Under the pieces are notes generated by a model. The model saw only the letters and a program-made list of their open reading frames with translations. It searched no databases and was not told the DNA's origin. The position numbers and the translations under genes were made by a program. Below are positions 1 through 9,288 of a stretch of DNA of 64,000 nucleotides, in pieces; within the stretch, counting starts at the first letter, position 1; every line of letters begins with the position of its first letter. Source of the stretch: an uncultured Roseobacter sp. (GTDB lineage: Bacteria; Pseudomonadota; Alphaproteobacteria; Rhodobacterales; Rhodobacteraceae); assembly GCF_947491795.1 (NCBI RefSeq), contig NZ_CANLKW010000003.1:682001-746000 (forward strand). The letters run 5' to 3'.

Positions 1-713
1 TCTACAAACATCGCACCGCCACCCTCAAGCGCAACACGCGGTGAGTGCAAGGCTTCAATGGCATCCAGCGCGCCATGTACCTCCAGGCCACCCGGCTCGG
101 TGCTGACCTCGGCCGGTGCCGTCCACTCGCGCCATGCCACGATGTGAGGACCGTCGCCCTCGACCAGGGTCTCCGCTCCCTGCCCTGTGTCTGTAGCGAC
201 CCGCTCCGCAAGTGCAGCCATAGCCGCAATGTCGTCGGCGATGTCATCGCCTCCCACGCCGTCACAGCATGAGCGCAGGATCAGACCGTCCTCTGAGCCC
301 TCCATCGCATCATGTGCGATCTCAAGCAGTCGGTCGCGTTCGGCTTCATCACGAACTGTGCGGCTGATGTTAAGCCCCAGAGCACCGGGCGTAATGATCG
401 CGTAACGGCTCTTGAAGAGCAGTTTCTGTGTCACAGGCAGCGCCTTGCCGGGTTCCGCATATCCGGTCACCTGCACGAGGATCATTTGCCCGGGTGCCAG
501 CCCACGGATCTGGCGCAGGAAAGCAGGGCCATCAGGTGTTTTCAGGAACATGCCGCCCTGCCCTTTCACAGGCCGGTCGGCGATTGCGCGATAAACCGTT
601 CCAGGGCGCGGCTGATCAGTATCCGTCAGCAGATCATCCAGATGCCCGTCCACCATCAACGCCGCGGTTTCGCGGCCCTGCCAGTGATCCAGAATAACGG
701 TTCGTCCTTTCAT
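1..713 (-). CDS. Ribonuclease E/G family protein (partial, C-terminus off the left edge)
   Basis: About 237 N-terminal residues are readable before the window ends. They begin [20 protein letters not shown] and continue through a region that alternates basic and glycine-rich stretches, as in the S1-like part of RNase G/E (for example [20 protein letters not shown], then an [14 protein letters not shown] stretch). The family cleaves single-stranded RNA in rRNA and mRNA processing. The ATG overlaps the maf stop in an ATGA arrangement, so it is the third gene of a leftward infA-maf-RNase operon. The catalytic DNase I-like part is not in the window, so I cannot tell short RNase G-like from long RNase E; the compact start without an extension favours the short form. 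Confidence 0.85.
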   Translation of the reverse strand, partial: MKGRTVILDHWQGRETAALMVDGHLDDLLTDTDQPRPGTVYRAIADRPVKGQGGMFLKTPDGPAFLRQIRGLAPGQMILVQVTGYAEPGKALPVTQKLLFKSRYAIITPGALGLNISRTVRDEAERDRLLEIAHDAMEGSEDGLILRSCCDGVGGDDIADDIAAMAALAERVATDTGQGAETLVEGDGPHIVAWREWTAPAEVSTEPGGLEVHGALDAIEALHSPRVALEGGGAMFV

Positions 714-1276
714 GAAAACACCTTTATGCCAAAGGCCTGCAACAGGCTCGCCGTCTCTGAAAGCGGGAGTCCGACAATACCGGTGAACGAGCCACTGATC
801 CATGGGATCAGTGCACCCGCCGGACCCTGGATACCATAACCGCCCGCTTTCCCCCGCCAGTCATCTGTTGCGAGATAGCCAGCAATCTCCGATTGCGACA
901 AAGACTTCATCCGCACCATGCTGACGACGTCTTTTTCCGCAATTTGCTCACCTTTTCGCACCGCCACAGCAGTAATGACGCGGTGCCGGCGACCCGACAT
1001 TGCACTCAGAAAAGCCCGCGCCTCGTCTGCATCTGCGGGTTTTCCAAGGATGCGTCGCCCCAGGGCCACGGTGGTATCCGCACAAAGCACCACGTCACCG
1101 TCTTCTGCGGGGACGGCCAGCGCTTTTTCACGGGCCATCCGCGCGCAGTATGGCCGCGGCAGTTCACCGATTTGCGGGCTCTCGTCGATGTCAGGTGCCC
1201 TGATTTCGTCCGGCACAACACCGATTTGCGCCAGCAATTCCTTGCGGCGCGGCGAGCCTGACCCGAGAATAAACAA
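710..1276 (-). CDS. maf: Maf-like nucleoside triphosphate pyrophosphatase
   Basis: 188 residues, the normal Maf length. The N-terminus reads [14 protein letters not shown], the family's SxSPRRxxLL substrate loop. CADTTVALG and the [13 protein letters not shown] segment carry the catalytic Asp and the conserved loop. Maf enzymes hydrolyse non-canonical or specific NTPs to NMP plus PPi; which nucleotide cannot be read here. The start is a TTG three bases after the infA stop, with no good ribosome site of its own. This suggests translational coupling to infA. The stop overlaps the start of the RNase E/G gene by four bases. Confidence 0.93.
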   Translation of the reverse strand: MFILGSGSPRRKELLAQIGVVPDEIRAPDIDESPQIGELPRPYCARMAREKALAVPAEDGDVVLCADTTVALGRRILGKPADADEARAFLSAMSGRRHRVITAVAVRKGEQIAEKDVVSMVRMKSLSQSEIAGYLATDDWRGKAGGYGIQGPAGALIPWISGSFTGIVGLPLSETASLLQAFGIKVFS

Positions 1277-1279
1277 GGG

Positions 1280-1498
1280 TTATTTAAAGCGGTAGTTGAT
1301 CCGACCCTTGGTCAGATCATAGGGGGTCATCTCGACCTGCACCTTGTCGCCTGCCAGAACGCGGATGCGGTTCTTGCGCATTTTGCCTGCCGTATGTGCG
1401 ATAATCTCATGGCCGTTTTCAAGCTCGACCCGAAATGTCGCATTTGGCAGGAGTTCCTTGACGACACCGGGGAATTCGAGCGTATCTTCCTTGGCCAT
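1280..1498 (-). CDS. infA: Translation initiation factor IF-1
   Basis: 72 residues forming a single S1/OB-fold domain, starting [20 protein letters not shown] and ending with the invariant [20 protein letters not shown] tail. IF-1 occupies the ribosomal A site during initiation. An AGGAG ribosome site lies about five bases before the ATG. It is first in the operon with maf and an RNase E/G gene, an arrangement I recall from Rhodobacteraceae. Length and sequence are entirely typical. Confidence 0.98.
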   Translation of the reverse strand: MAKEDTLEFPGVVKELLPNATFRVELENGHEIIAHTAGKMRKNRIRVLAGDKVQVEMTPYDLTKGRINYRFK

Positions 1499-1577
1499 GG
1501 TTTCTCCTGATTTGCACGTCCACCAGGGTGTGAACGCCGCTTAAATGCGCTTGTTTGACCGTTATTTCAAGAGCAAT

Positions 1578-2453
1578 TCAGCGCAACTGCACAATTGTGG
1601 CACCGGCGTCACGGCCCGTCTGCTCTGTCCAGTGCGTTTTGTTCAGCACGACGCCATCCGCGCGCACATGCGCAATCCGCGTTGGGTCAATCTCGGCAAA
1701 TGTCCATCCGGGACGACCTGTTTCCCCAACGGCCAGGACACCATCAGATGGAAATCCTGTATCCGGCGGCCCGAAAACACCCCCCGCACCTGTCGTGACA
1801 TCCACCGCATCGGACCATGCCGCCTCGCCCACAAGTGAGGACATGATGGTCACACACTGGTTCTCCAGAGCGCGTGCCATGGCACCGATGCGCACCCGCC
1901 AGTACCCCGTCAAGGCTTCGGTACAGGACGGCACGAGAATGTAATCACATTCCGCCAGTGCCCTCCCAAGCAGGGGAAACTCGGCATCATAGCAGATGAG
2001 AACGCCGATTTTACCCAAGGCCGTATCGAAAACCTGCAGCGGGCCGCCGCCCTGAACCCGCCAGACATCGCGTTCAAACCGGGTCATTATCTGTTTGTCC
2101 TGAACGCCATGCCTGTCGCCCGGCGCAAAGAGGCGCGCGCGGTTAACCGGCCTCGCTCTGGTCGCCGCCGGACCGGAGGCTGCGAGGATGTGAACGCTGA
2201 ATTCTTCGGCCAGCCGGACATGCAGTGCGTCGGCATCCGCCAGCCGGTCCGAGACCGCAAACAATGATGCCTCCAGGTCAGCGGCGACATCTTTTCCTGC
2301 AAGCGTCGCAAGCTCCATGGCACCGTATTCGGGAAAAACCAGAAGCTCGGCACCTTTTCCGGCGGCTTCGCGGACCCAGGTATAAATCTTGTCCTCGTAT
2401 TGCGCCCAGGATGTCAGAAAATCCAGAGGATAGGCGGCGGCGGCGGCTTTCAC
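1578..2453 (-). CDS. Carbon-nitrogen hydrolase (nitrilase superfamily)
   Basis: 291 residues from a GTG start at 2453, chosen because an AGGAG box lies seven bases upstream and the protein then starts directly with the first strand (VKAAAAAYPLDF). An in-frame start further upstream (2501) would add 16 unlikely residues. The catalytic triad of the superfamily is visible: Glu42 (VFPEYG), Lys120 (QDKQIM) and Cys154 (LICYDAEFP). These enzymes hydrolyse amide or nitrile bonds through a cysteine thioester; the substrate is unknown. It is divergent from the LysR gene at 2621, which may control it. Confidence 0.88.
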   Translation of the reverse strand: MKAAAAAYPLDFLTSWAQYEDKIYTWVREAAGKGAELLVFPEYGAMELATLAGKDVAADLEASLFAVSDRLADADALHVRLAEEFSVHILAASGPAATRARPVNRARLFAPGDRHGVQDKQIMTRFERDVWRVQGGGPLQVFDTALGKIGVLICYDAEFPLLGRALAECDYILVPSCTEALTGYWRVRIGAMARALENQCVTIMSSLVGEAAWSDAVDVTTGAGGVFGPPDTGFPSDGVLAVGETGRPGWTFAEIDPTRIAHVRADGVVLNKTHWTEQTGRDAGATIVQLR

Positions 2454-2620
2454 AAAATGTCTCCTAAAGGCGTTTCCCGCATCGTCTGCAATAAGATGCA
2501 CGCTGACAAGGTGTCATGTACCTTTTACATTTTCCGAATAAATAATCTGGGATCGATATAAAACGTTGAATTTTTCACCGGTCAGATTAAAAAAAACAGA
2601 AAGCAGCACGAAAGACCACC
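2454..2620. promoter_or_regulatory. Divergent promoter region between nitrilase-type hydrolase and LysR gene
   Basis: A 167-bp AT-rich spacer between two divergent start codons, including the stretch AATAAATAATCTGGGATCGA around 2536-2555. It must hold both promoters and probably the LysR operator. I could not single out one convincing T-N11-A site or a clear -35/-10 pair. Confidence 0.5.
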
Positions 2621-3583
2621 ATGACAATGAAAGGCGTTACACTGCGCGGACTGGAAGTGTTTGAATCGCTTGCCGGAACCGGATCAGTTGCCAAAACAGC
2701 AATGCAAACCGGCCTCAGCCAGCCGGCCGTAAGCCAGCAGATGCGCAATCTGGAAGCCGCACTCGAAACCGAGCTTGTTGATCACTCGCGCCGGCCGATG
2801 CGCCTGACGCAGGCCGGAAAAACTTTTCTGGTACGTACGGAAAAAGCGCTGGCAGAGCTGCGCAAGGCTCAAAGCGAAATGACCGTAATGGATCTGGCGC
2901 ATGTCAGGTCCCTGAGCATCGGAATAATCGATGACTTTGACGATAATATCACGCCCAGGCTGGCAACGATCCTCGCAGACAGTCTGACCGGCTGCAGTTT
3001 TCAGATGACCACCGCTTCCAGCCATGATCTCACAGCCGCGGTGGCTGAGCAGAACCTGCAGCTGGCTGTTACTGCAACCGCAGAAAACATGCCTGACAAT
3101 ATCGTTGAGCACCCGCTCGCCCGCGACCCTTTTATGGCCGTCGTCCCGCGCGGTGCCGGGCTCAGCTCGCAGACACTGTTCAGTCAGCGCAGCCTGCCGT
3201 TTCTGCGCTATGAACAGGACCAGCTGATCAGCGTTCAGACAGAGGCAGCCCTGGAAAAACAGGGCATTGTCCTGCCAAAACTGTTCGAAATCGGCAGCCA
3301 CCAGGCGCTGATGGCAATGGTCGCCAGAGGCATCGGATGGGCAATTACCACGCCTCTGGGATACATGCGCGCGCAGCGGTTTCACGGCGCTCTCGAAGCG
3401 CTGCCCCTGCCAATGACACCATTTGCGCGACAGATCTCGCTGATTACGACACCGGAATGGGATGGGGACGTGCCGCGCGACATTGCAGATACGCTGCGCC
3501 GCCTGATGAAGAGCGAGATGACCGATCCTGCTCTGGCAGACCTGCCTTTTCTTGCAGATGAGCTGCGTATACTGGACCGGTAA
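2621..3583 (+). CDS. LysR-family transcriptional regulator
   Basis: 320 residues with the LysR plan: an N-terminal winged helix-turn-helix (residues about 5-65, with GLSQPAVSQQMRNLEAALETEL as recognition region) and a substrate-binding domain from about 95 to 300. It is transcribed away from the nitrilase-type hydrolase, with 167 bp of AT-rich DNA between the starts, the classical layout of a LysR regulator and its target. The effector is unknown. The ribosome site is weak; a second Met two codons later is an alternative start. Confidence 0.93.
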   Translation: MTMKGVTLRGLEVFESLAGTGSVAKTAMQTGLSQPAVSQQMRNLEAALETELVDHSRRPMRLTQAGKTFLVRTEKALAELRKAQSEMTVMDLAHVRSLSIGIIDDFDDNITPRLATILADSLTGCSFQMTTASSHDLTAAVAEQNLQLAVTATAENMPDNIVEHPLARDPFMAVVPRGAGLSSQTLFSQRSLPFLRYEQDQLISVQTEAALEKQGIVLPKLFEIGSHQALMAMVARGIGWAITTPLGYMRAQRFHGALEALPLPMTPFARQISLITTPEWDGDVPRDIADTLRRLMKSEMTDPALADLPFLADELRILDR

Positions 3584-3607
3584 CAGGCGCATAAGAATGG
3601 AGCTGGA

Positions 3608-4306
3608 ATGATGCCGCAAAAAATCGTTATCCTGACTGGTGCGGGCATCTCTGCCGAAAGCGGGCTGGGAACCTTTCGTGCCGAGGGAGGCCTCTGGGCG
3701 GAGCACAGGATCGAGGACGTCGCGACGCCGGAAGGGTTCGCGCGAAACCCACAGCTGGTCATGGACTTCTACAACGCCCGGCGCGCGCAGGCGGCAGCGG
3801 CCAGTCCGAATGCGGGTCATGAGGCACTCGCCCGGCTGGAAGCCGGGTTCAGCGGCGAGGTCATCCTGATCACGCAAAACGTCGATGACCTGCACGAGAA
3901 AGCGGGAAGCCAGCGCGTGATGCATATGCATGGCGCACTCACAGGGGCGTTGTGCGGTGCCTGTGAGCACCGCTGGCCAGCGCCCGACCGGATGTCGCCG
4001 GGAGACAGCTGCCCGCAATGCAATGCGCCGGCGGCACGTCCGGATATCGTATGGTTCGGCGAGATGCCCTATGACATGGACGAGATATTCGACCACCTGA
4101 GCGGGGCGGACCTCTTTGTCAGCATCGGCACTTCCGGCAATGTGTACCCTGCTGCCGGTTTCGTCGCAGAAGCGAGGCGACATGGCGCGCAAACCATTGA
4201 ATTCAATCTGGAACCCTCTGAAGTGGGCAGCCAGTTCGATGATATCCGCCTTGGTCCTGCGACCCGGACACTGCCGGACTGGGTCGCAGAAGTTCTGGGC
4301 TCCTGA
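3608..4306 (+). CDS. cobB: NAD-dependent protein deacylase, sirtuin (CobB type, class III)
   Basis: 232 residues covering a complete sirtuin core. NAD-binding motif GAGISAESGLGTFR at 11-24, TQNVDDLHEKAG at 89-100, catalytic His108 in HMHG. Zinc ligands Cys116/Cys119 and Cys135/Cys138. Tyr55 and Arg58 form the YxxR pattern that in class III sirtuins binds the acyl carboxylate of succinyl- or malonyl-lysine. It removes acyl groups from lysines in the cytoplasm, making nicotinamide and O-acyl-ADP-ribose. A GGAG site precedes the ATG. It follows the LysR gene by 24 bp and could be cotranscribed with it. Confidence 0.95.
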   Translation: MMPQKIVILTGAGISAESGLGTFRAEGGLWAEHRIEDVATPEGFARNPQLVMDFYNARRAQAAAASPNAGHEALARLEAGFSGEVILITQNVDDLHEKAGSQRVMHMHGALTGALCGACEHRWPAPDRMSPGDSCPQCNAPAARPDIVWFGEMPYDMDEIFDHLSGADLFVSIGTSGNVYPAAGFVAEARRHGAQTIEFNLEPSEVGSQFDDIRLGPATRTLPDWVAEVLGS

Positions 4307-4323
4307 GCGCGGAGCAGACGCGG

Positions 4324-4827
4324 TCAGTCAGTGGCGCCATGATCCATTTTGCTGTGATCATGCGACATACCGGTGTGCTCTGGTTTGCGCTCGTTGTCTA
4401 CGGGGATCGTGACCGAAACCTCTCCGGCCTTTTCGAAAGTGAAGACCACGATGACCTCGCTGCCCTGCTCCAGCGGCATCTCAATCCCCATGAACATCAC
4501 ATGGTCGCCGCCGCGTTTCATCATATGTGCAGCACCGGCAGGAAGGATGATGCCGTCCTCCAGTTCCGTCATTTTCATGACGCCGTCGCCCTGATCCTTG
4601 TGGGTGTGCAACTCGACACGTTTGGCCACATCGGAGGTCACGCTGACGAGCCGGTCATCCGTTGAACCGGCATTGCGGATCATCATGAAAGCGGCACCCG
4701 TTGGTGCATTTGGTCTGGACACGCGCGCATAGGCATCGGTGATAACGATGTCACCGGCAAGTGCAGCACCGGGGAGAACGCAGAGCGCAGAAAGAGCCGC
4801 GCCGCGCAGAAAGGTTTGAAAGGACAT
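4324..4827 (-). CDS. Periplasmic copper chaperone PCu(A)C
   Basis: 167 residues with a signal peptide of about 24 residues ending ALA. The fold has the copper ligands of the family: His74 with Met84/Met86, then His109-Val-Met111 (HVM). The C-terminal tail is His/Met rich (HTGMSHDHSKMDHG), which probably adds extra copper sites. PCu(A)C proteins deliver Cu(I) to the CuA or CuB centre of cytochrome oxidase in the periplasm. It is convergent with the sirtuin gene and lies downstream of a DUF2946-like gene on the same strand. Confidence 0.92.
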   Translation of the reverse strand: MSFQTFLRGAALSALCVLPGAALAGDIVITDAYARVSRPNAPTGAAFMMIRNAGSTDDRLVSVTSDVAKRVELHTHKDQGDGVMKMTELEDGIILPAGAAHMMKRGGDHVMFMGIEMPLEQGSEVIVVFTFEKAGEVSVTIPVDNERKPEHTGMSHDHSKMDHGATD

Positions 4828-4871
4828 AACTGTCTCCTGTCTGATCTGAAGTTGTAAACGCTGAAATCAGA

Positions 4872-5219
4872 TCAGAAGGGAGGCGCCCGGGTTCGGTTGT
4901 CCCGCGCAAGAGCCAGCCGCGCCCCTGGTACGGAATAGCCTGGCAGGACCAGTAAGGTTTCCGCACGGACCGGGCTGCAAACAGTGTCCCTTGTTGCAGT
5001 CGGCGCGATCGCCGCAGCTGTGCATTCCGGGCAGATATGAGGTGCTGAGGTCGGATTGCCCTGGGTGTCTGTGTAGACTGTTTTAGTGACAGAGCCGGTG
5101 CAGATCACCATCTGACCTGTCGCCGCCGCCGCACCGCGCGCAACGGCCATGCTCTGGCCGGTTGCAATCAGCACCAGACAGAGAACACAGGCCAGCCAGG
5201 ATTTCAGTACCGCATTCAT
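4872..5219 (-). CDS. Small exported Cys protein, DUF2946-like
   Basis: 115 residues. A hydrophobic N-terminal segment (about residues 7-25) looks like a signal peptide or membrane anchor. Cys40 and a Cys63-Pro-Glu-Cys66 pair (HICPEC) are the only mature cysteines apart from one near residue 80. The protein ends with the RAPP motif typical of DUF2946 members, which often accompany copper-handling genes. It ends 44 bp upstream of the PCu(A)C gene on the same strand, so a shared role in periplasmic copper trafficking is a fair inference. Function is not established. Confidence 0.7.
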   Translation of the reverse strand: MNAVLKSWLACVLCLVLIATGQSMAVARGAAAATGQMVICTGSVTKTVYTDTQGNPTSAPHICPECTAAAIAPTATRDTVCSPVRAETLLVLPGYSVPGARLALARDNRTRAPPF

Positions 5220-5271
5220 GCTTCAGATATACCCGGACGCAGAGCACTTGCCCTGTGCCAAAACGACGCGA

Positions 5272-5295
5272 ACCCTGCCCGTTGCAGGGCAGGGT
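5272..5295 (-). terminator. Hairpin downstream of rpmB
   Basis: CCCTGCCC (5273-5280) pairs perfectly with GGGCAGGG (5287-5294) around a six-base loop, just after the rpmB stop on the minus strand. The following minus-strand sequence is only moderately T-rich, so this may be a stabilising 3' hairpin rather than a full intrinsic terminator. Confidence 0.45.
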
Positions 5296-5321
5296 CCGGT
5301 CTGTTCGTCCTGTCGGTCAGA

Positions 5322-5621
5322 TCAGCTGAGTGCTTCAGCAGTGTCCGAGGAGTTCGCGATGGCTTTTTTGACTTTCAGCGCATTCGGGGACAGCTCAGCG
5401 TCCTTCGCTTTTGCCAGGAACTTGTCGAGGCCACCACGGTGATCGACTGTACGCAGAGCAGCAGCGGAAATGCGGAACTTAAAGCTGCGACCCAGTGCTT
5501 CGGACTGCAGGGTCACATCATTCAGGTTCGGCAGAAAACGCCGGCGTGTTTTGTTGTTGGCATGGCTGACATTGTTGCCAGTCATCGGGCCTTTTCCGGT
5601 CAGTTCGCAAACGCGTGACAT
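5322..5621 (-). CDS. rpmB: 50S ribosomal protein L28
   Basis: 99 residues beginning [24 protein letters not shown], the universal L28 N-terminus, followed by the basic [11 protein letters not shown] stretch. The start at 5621 is fixed by homology and by an AAGGAAG ribosome site; the same frame stays open about 120 bp further upstream but without family similarity. L28 is a structural protein of the large subunit. It stands alone, with a stable hairpin after the stop. Confidence 0.97.
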   Translation of the reverse strand: MSRVCELTGKGPMTGNNVSHANNKTRRRFLPNLNDVTLQSEALGRSFKFRISAAALRTVDHRGGLDKFLAKAKDAELSPNALKVKKAIANSSDTAEALS

Positions 5622-5762
5622 GGGTTCTTCCTTTTTTCTCACGTCGCCCCGGCGGTCCGGTAAACGACAAAAGGGGGCAGCCTCAGGCCACGCCCCGGAA
5701 ATTCGTTCGCTGGCTTTAGTGGGAATCGCGCAAAGCGTCAACCCGCGCAGGACAGGTTTCGG

Positions 5763-6749
5763 CTACTTTGACCCCGTGTTGCCGTGCAACCGGGCGATAA
5801 ACTCTTCTGCCGCTGCAGATGGTCGTAATTCACCCGCTGCAACTGCTTCACCAAGTGCCGCGAGCGTTTGTCGCGCGCCGGGGTTTTCCAGCTGGGACAG
5901 CAGCGCATTTCTGACGTCCTGGCCAAACCAGTAACGCGCCTGATCCGCACGCGTTCTGTCCCAGAATCCGGCATCCCGGCGCCAGGCCACAAGCGCGTTG
6001 AGATCCTCCCAGACCCCTGCAAGGCCTTCGTCGTGCAAGGCAGAGACCATCACCGCGCGGGGGTAGCCCTCCGGATCCTGCGGGCGTTTGCGAAGCAGGC
6101 GCAACGCGCCGGAATAATCCGCACAGGTCCGTGTGGCTGCTGCTTTCAGATCGCCATCTGCCTTGTTCACGACAATCATGTCGGCGATTTCCATGATACC
6201 ACGCTTCACGCCCTGCAACTCATCGCCACCCGCTGGAGCGAGCAACAACAAAAAGACGTCAGACATCTCTGCCACTACCGTCTCTGACTGCCCGACACCC
6301 ACTGTCTCGATCAGAACTGTGTCAAAGCCCGCCGCTTCGCACAGAGCAACCGCTTCACGCGACCGGCGCGCAACACCGCCCAGATGCGTCTGACTTGGCG
6401 AAGGGCGGATAAAAGCGTTCGGGTCGCGGGACAGCCTGTCCATCCGCGTCTTATCCCCCAGGATCGAGCCACCGGAACGGCTGGACGAAGGATCCACAGC
6501 AAGGACAGCAACTTTCAGCCCCTGCCCTGTCAGCATCATCCCAAAGCTTTCGATAAAAGTTGATTTGCCGACGCCCGGTGTGCCGGAAAGTCCGATCCGC
6601 AGCGCCTGGCGGTCTTTGGGCAGCACTTCCAGCAGTTCAGCGGCCTGTGCCCGGTGATCAGAGCGCGCGCTTTCCACAAGCGTAATTGCACGGGCCAGCG
6701 CCCGGCGCTGTCCGTTGGCAACTCCCTGTGCAAGTTCTGCGATATCCAT
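5763..6749 (-). CDS. meaB: MeaB/ArgK-type GTPase, chaperone of B12-dependent mutases
   Basis: 328 residues from the ATG at 6749 (MDIAELAQGV). The P-loop is GTPGVGKST at 56-64. It is followed by AVDPSSSRSGGSILGDKTRM (base- and metal-binding region of the family), the ETVGVGQSE switch segment and NKAD for guanine recognition. MeaB uses GTP to load and protect adenosylcobalamin in acyl-CoA mutases. No mutase gene is adjacent, but an ethylmalonyl-CoA mutase gene lies in this window near 52.6 kb, a plausible client. It is divergent from hrpB. Confidence 0.95.
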   Translation of the reverse strand: MDIAELAQGVANGQRRALARAITLVESARSDHRAQAAELLEVLPKDRQALRIGLSGTPGVGKSTFIESFGMMLTGQGLKVAVLAVDPSSSRSGGSILGDKTRMDRLSRDPNAFIRPSPSQTHLGGVARRSREAVALCEAAGFDTVLIETVGVGQSETVVAEMSDVFLLLLAPAGGDELQGVKRGIMEIADMIVVNKADGDLKAAATRTCADYSGALRLLRKRPQDPEGYPRAVMVSALHDEGLAGVWEDLNALVAWRRDAGFWDRTRADQARYWFGQDVRNALLSQLENPGARQTLAALGEAVAAGELRPSAAAEEFIARLHGNTGSK

Positions 6750-6843
6750 GGCCCTGCCCTGCGTTTCCCTGACAGGTTTTCCGGTCTTGTACGGCAAAAG
6801 TCCAGTGCTTGGCGCGCCGTTGCGGTTTCGCTATGCAGGGCAC

Positions 6844-9279
6844 ATGCGGTTTTCCCTGCCCATTGATGATATCCTGCAACGCGTTACGGATGTTCTCCGG
6901 CGCGACAGACGCGTTGTGTTGCAGGCACCGCCCGGCGCAGGCAAAACCACGCGGGTGCCGCTGGCCATCCTGGAGGCGGGCCTCACGGACGGGCGCATTC
7001 TGATGCTGGAGCCGCGCCGGCTGGCCGCACGGGCCGCAGCCGACAGAATGGCGGCAACTCTGAACGAAGAACCAGGCCAGACGGTGGGCTACAGGATGCG
7101 GGGCGCGTCCAAAACCAGCAAATCCACACGGATCGAGGTGATCACCGAAGGCATCCTGACACGGATGCTGCAGGAGACGCCCGACCTGCCGGGGGTTGGT
7201 GCCGTCATTTTCGACGAGTTCCACGAGCGCTCTCTGAACGCTGACCTTGGCCTTGCGCTTTGTCTCGAGGTTGCATCGGCGCTGCGCGACGATCTGTTGC
7301 TGGTCGCAATGTCAGCGACACTGGATGCCGGACCGGTCGCCGGTCTGATGCAGGCCGAAATCCTGACATCCCAGGGACGGGCCTTTGCTGTCACCGAGCA
7401 CTTTCTGCCCCGCCCGCGTGGCAAGGAACGCCTTGAGCAGGCCGTCGCCGATCTGACACTACACGCTCTGTCTGCCTCAGAGGGCAGCGCCCTGGTGTTC
7501 CTGCCGGGCGAAGGCGAAATTCGCCGTACAGAAGCCGCGTTGCGGCGCCGGTTGCCGAACGGCGTTACGCTTCACCCTCTGTTCGGCGCGATGGATTTTC
7601 GTGCACAGCGCGCAGCAATCAGACCCGCGGAAACCGGGCGCAAAGTCGTGCTGGCCACGTCCATCGCGGAAACATCGCTGACCATCGAAGGGATACGCAT
7701 TGTGGTGGATGCGGGCCTGTCCCGCCGGGCGGAATCCGATCCGTCATCCGGAATGTCGCGCCTTGTTACAACGCGCGTCTCGCGCGCTGAAGCCACCCAG
7801 CGCATGGGACGTGCCGGACGCGTAGCACCCGGTGACTGCTTCAGGCTCTGGACCCGCGGCGAAGATGGCGCGCTGGCCGCTCAGCCGCCGGCAGAGATCG
7901 AGGCTGGTGATCTGGCGGGGTTTGCCCTTGAGCTGGCCGTCTGGGGGAGCAAAGCTGCGGATATGGCGTTCGTGACACCGCCTCACGCGGGGCGCCTCGA
8001 AGAAGCCAGATCGGTTCTGAAAATGCTCGGTGCGCTGGACGGGGATGACCGTATCACGGCTCACGGCAGGCAACTGGCGTCCCTTCCGCTGCATCCCCGG
8101 CTTGCACATATGGTTGCAAAAGGGGGCAGATCTGCACCGCAGCTGGCGGCAATCCTGTCCGAACGCGATGTTTTGCGTGATGCACCTGTGGACCTGTCGC
8201 TGCGTGTCAGGGCCGTAGCGGATCCGGGTGGTTTCGAACGCGACACAGGGCGCGTGCCCGACCGGTCGACCCTCTCGCGCATTCGCGAAGAAGCCAGAAG
8301 ACTTGCACAGCAGATAACCGGAGGCGGCCCTGAAGAAACCGCCGTCCTGGCAGCACTGGCCTATCCGGACCGTGTGGGCTTTCGACGCAGCGGCGATGCA
8401 CCACGCTATGTGCTTTCTGGTGGTAAGGGTGCTGTGATCCCACAGGGCGATCCTCTGTCCGGTGCCCGCCTGATTGTGGCGACCAGCCTCGACGGGGATC
8501 CGCGCGAGGCGAAAATCAGACAGGCACTGGAGATCAGCGAAGCAGATCTGCGCGAAACCTTCGCCGATCAGATCACCTGGCAAAACCTGTGCCAGTGGTC
8601 GCGTCGCGAGGGGCGGGTTATGACGCGCCGCCAGGAGCGCTTCGGCGCGCTCGTCCTGGCGGATCGTATATGGCAGGACGCACCCCCCGAAGACATTGCG
8701 GCCGCCATGCTGACAGGTGTCCGGCAATTGGGATTGCTGCCCTCTGCTTCTGCGGAACGCTTTCTGGCGCGGGCCCGGCTGCTGCAGTCTGCAACCGCTT
8801 TTCCGGATTTCGGCGAAGAACACCTGCTGGACACGCTTGAGGACTGGCTGATGCCGCACATACATGGTGTCCGCACAACGTCCGACTGGAAACGGTTCGA
8901 CATCACGGATGCCCTGCGCGCCAGGCTGAGCTGGGACCAGATGCAGCAGCTTGACCGCGAAGCGCCTGCGCATTTTACGACACCCCTGGGGAACCGCGTA
9001 GCCATCAGTTATGAAGGTGCCCAGCCACAGATTTCTCTGCGCCTGCAGGAACTCTTTGGTGTGACGCGACATCCGACAGTTGCCGGAACGCCGTTGCAGC
9101 TGACCCTGCTCTCGCCCGCGCGCAGACCCGTGCAGGTGACAGAGGATCTGCCCGGCTTCTGGGCGTCATCCTATGCGGATGTGCGCAAAGACATGCGCGG
9201 GCGCTATCCCAAACACCCCTGGCCAGAAGACCCGACAGCGGCCGACCCGACACTGCGCGCCAAGCCACGAAAGAGCTGA
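6844..9279 (+). CDS. hrpB: ATP-dependent helicase HrpB
   Basis: 811 residues, the usual HrpB length, from the ATG at 6844 (MRFSLPIDDILQRV). Walker A APPGAGKT lies near residues 28-35, the DEFH box in FDEFHERSLNAD near 120, and motif VI as QRMGRAGR. The C-terminal half contains the HrpB-specific region ending PVQVTEDLPGFWASSYADVRKDMRGRYPKHPWPEDP, here interrupted only by the quoting limit: the key end motif is RYPKHPWPEDP. It is a DEAH-box protein of uncertain cellular substrate. It runs divergently from meaB and convergently into argF, with just four bases between the two stop codons. Confidence 0.95.
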   Translation: MRFSLPIDDILQRVTDVLRRDRRVVLQAPPGAGKTTRVPLAILEAGLTDGRILMLEPRRLAARAAADRMAATLNEEPGQTVGYRMRGASKTSKSTRIEVITEGILTRMLQETPDLPGVGAVIFDEFHERSLNADLGLALCLEVASALRDDLLLVAMSATLDAGPVAGLMQAEILTSQGRAFAVTEHFLPRPRGKERLEQAVADLTLHALSASEGSALVFLPGEGEIRRTEAALRRRLPNGVTLHPLFGAMDFRAQRAAIRPAETGRKVVLATSIAETSLTIEGIRIVVDAGLSRRAESDPSSGMSRLVTTRVSRAEATQRMGRAGRVAPGDCFRLWTRGEDGALAAQPPAEIEAGDLAGFALELAVWGSKAADMAFVTPPHAGRLEEARSVLKMLGALDGDDRITAHGRQLASLPLHPRLAHMVAKGGRSAPQLAAILSERDVLRDAPVDLSLRVRAVADPGGFERDTGRVPDRSTLSRIREEARRLAQQITGGGPEETAVLAALAYPDRVGFRRSGDAPRYVLSGGKGAVIPQGDPLSGARLIVATSLDGDPREAKIRQALEISEADLRETFADQITWQNLCQWSRREGRVMTRRQERFGALVLADRIWQDAPPEDIAAAMLTGVRQLGLLPSASAERFLARARLLQSATAFPDFGEEHLLDTLEDWLMPHIHGVRTTSDWKRFDITDALRARLSWDQMQQLDREAPAHFTTPLGNRVAISYEGAQPQISLRLQELFGVTRHPTVAGTPLQLTLLSPARRPVQVTEDLPGFWASSYADVRKDMRGRYPKHPWPEDPTAADPTLRAKPRKS

Positions 9280-9288
9280 TTTTTCAGC
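9275..9288. terminator. Mini-hairpin spanning the convergent hrpB and argF stops
   Basis: GCTGA-TTTT-TCAGC is a perfect 5-bp stem with a T4 loop. Each arm contains one of the two TGA stop codons of the convergent genes. It is short and has no U-tract, so termination function is doubtful. Confidence 0.25.

Noticed and set aside
2684..4192. 502-codon open frame on the minus strand
   Set aside because: It lies exactly antisense to the LysR regulator and sirtuin genes, both with clear motifs. The product is rich in Arg, His, Gln and Cys with no family features; it is a shadow of GC-rich codon use.
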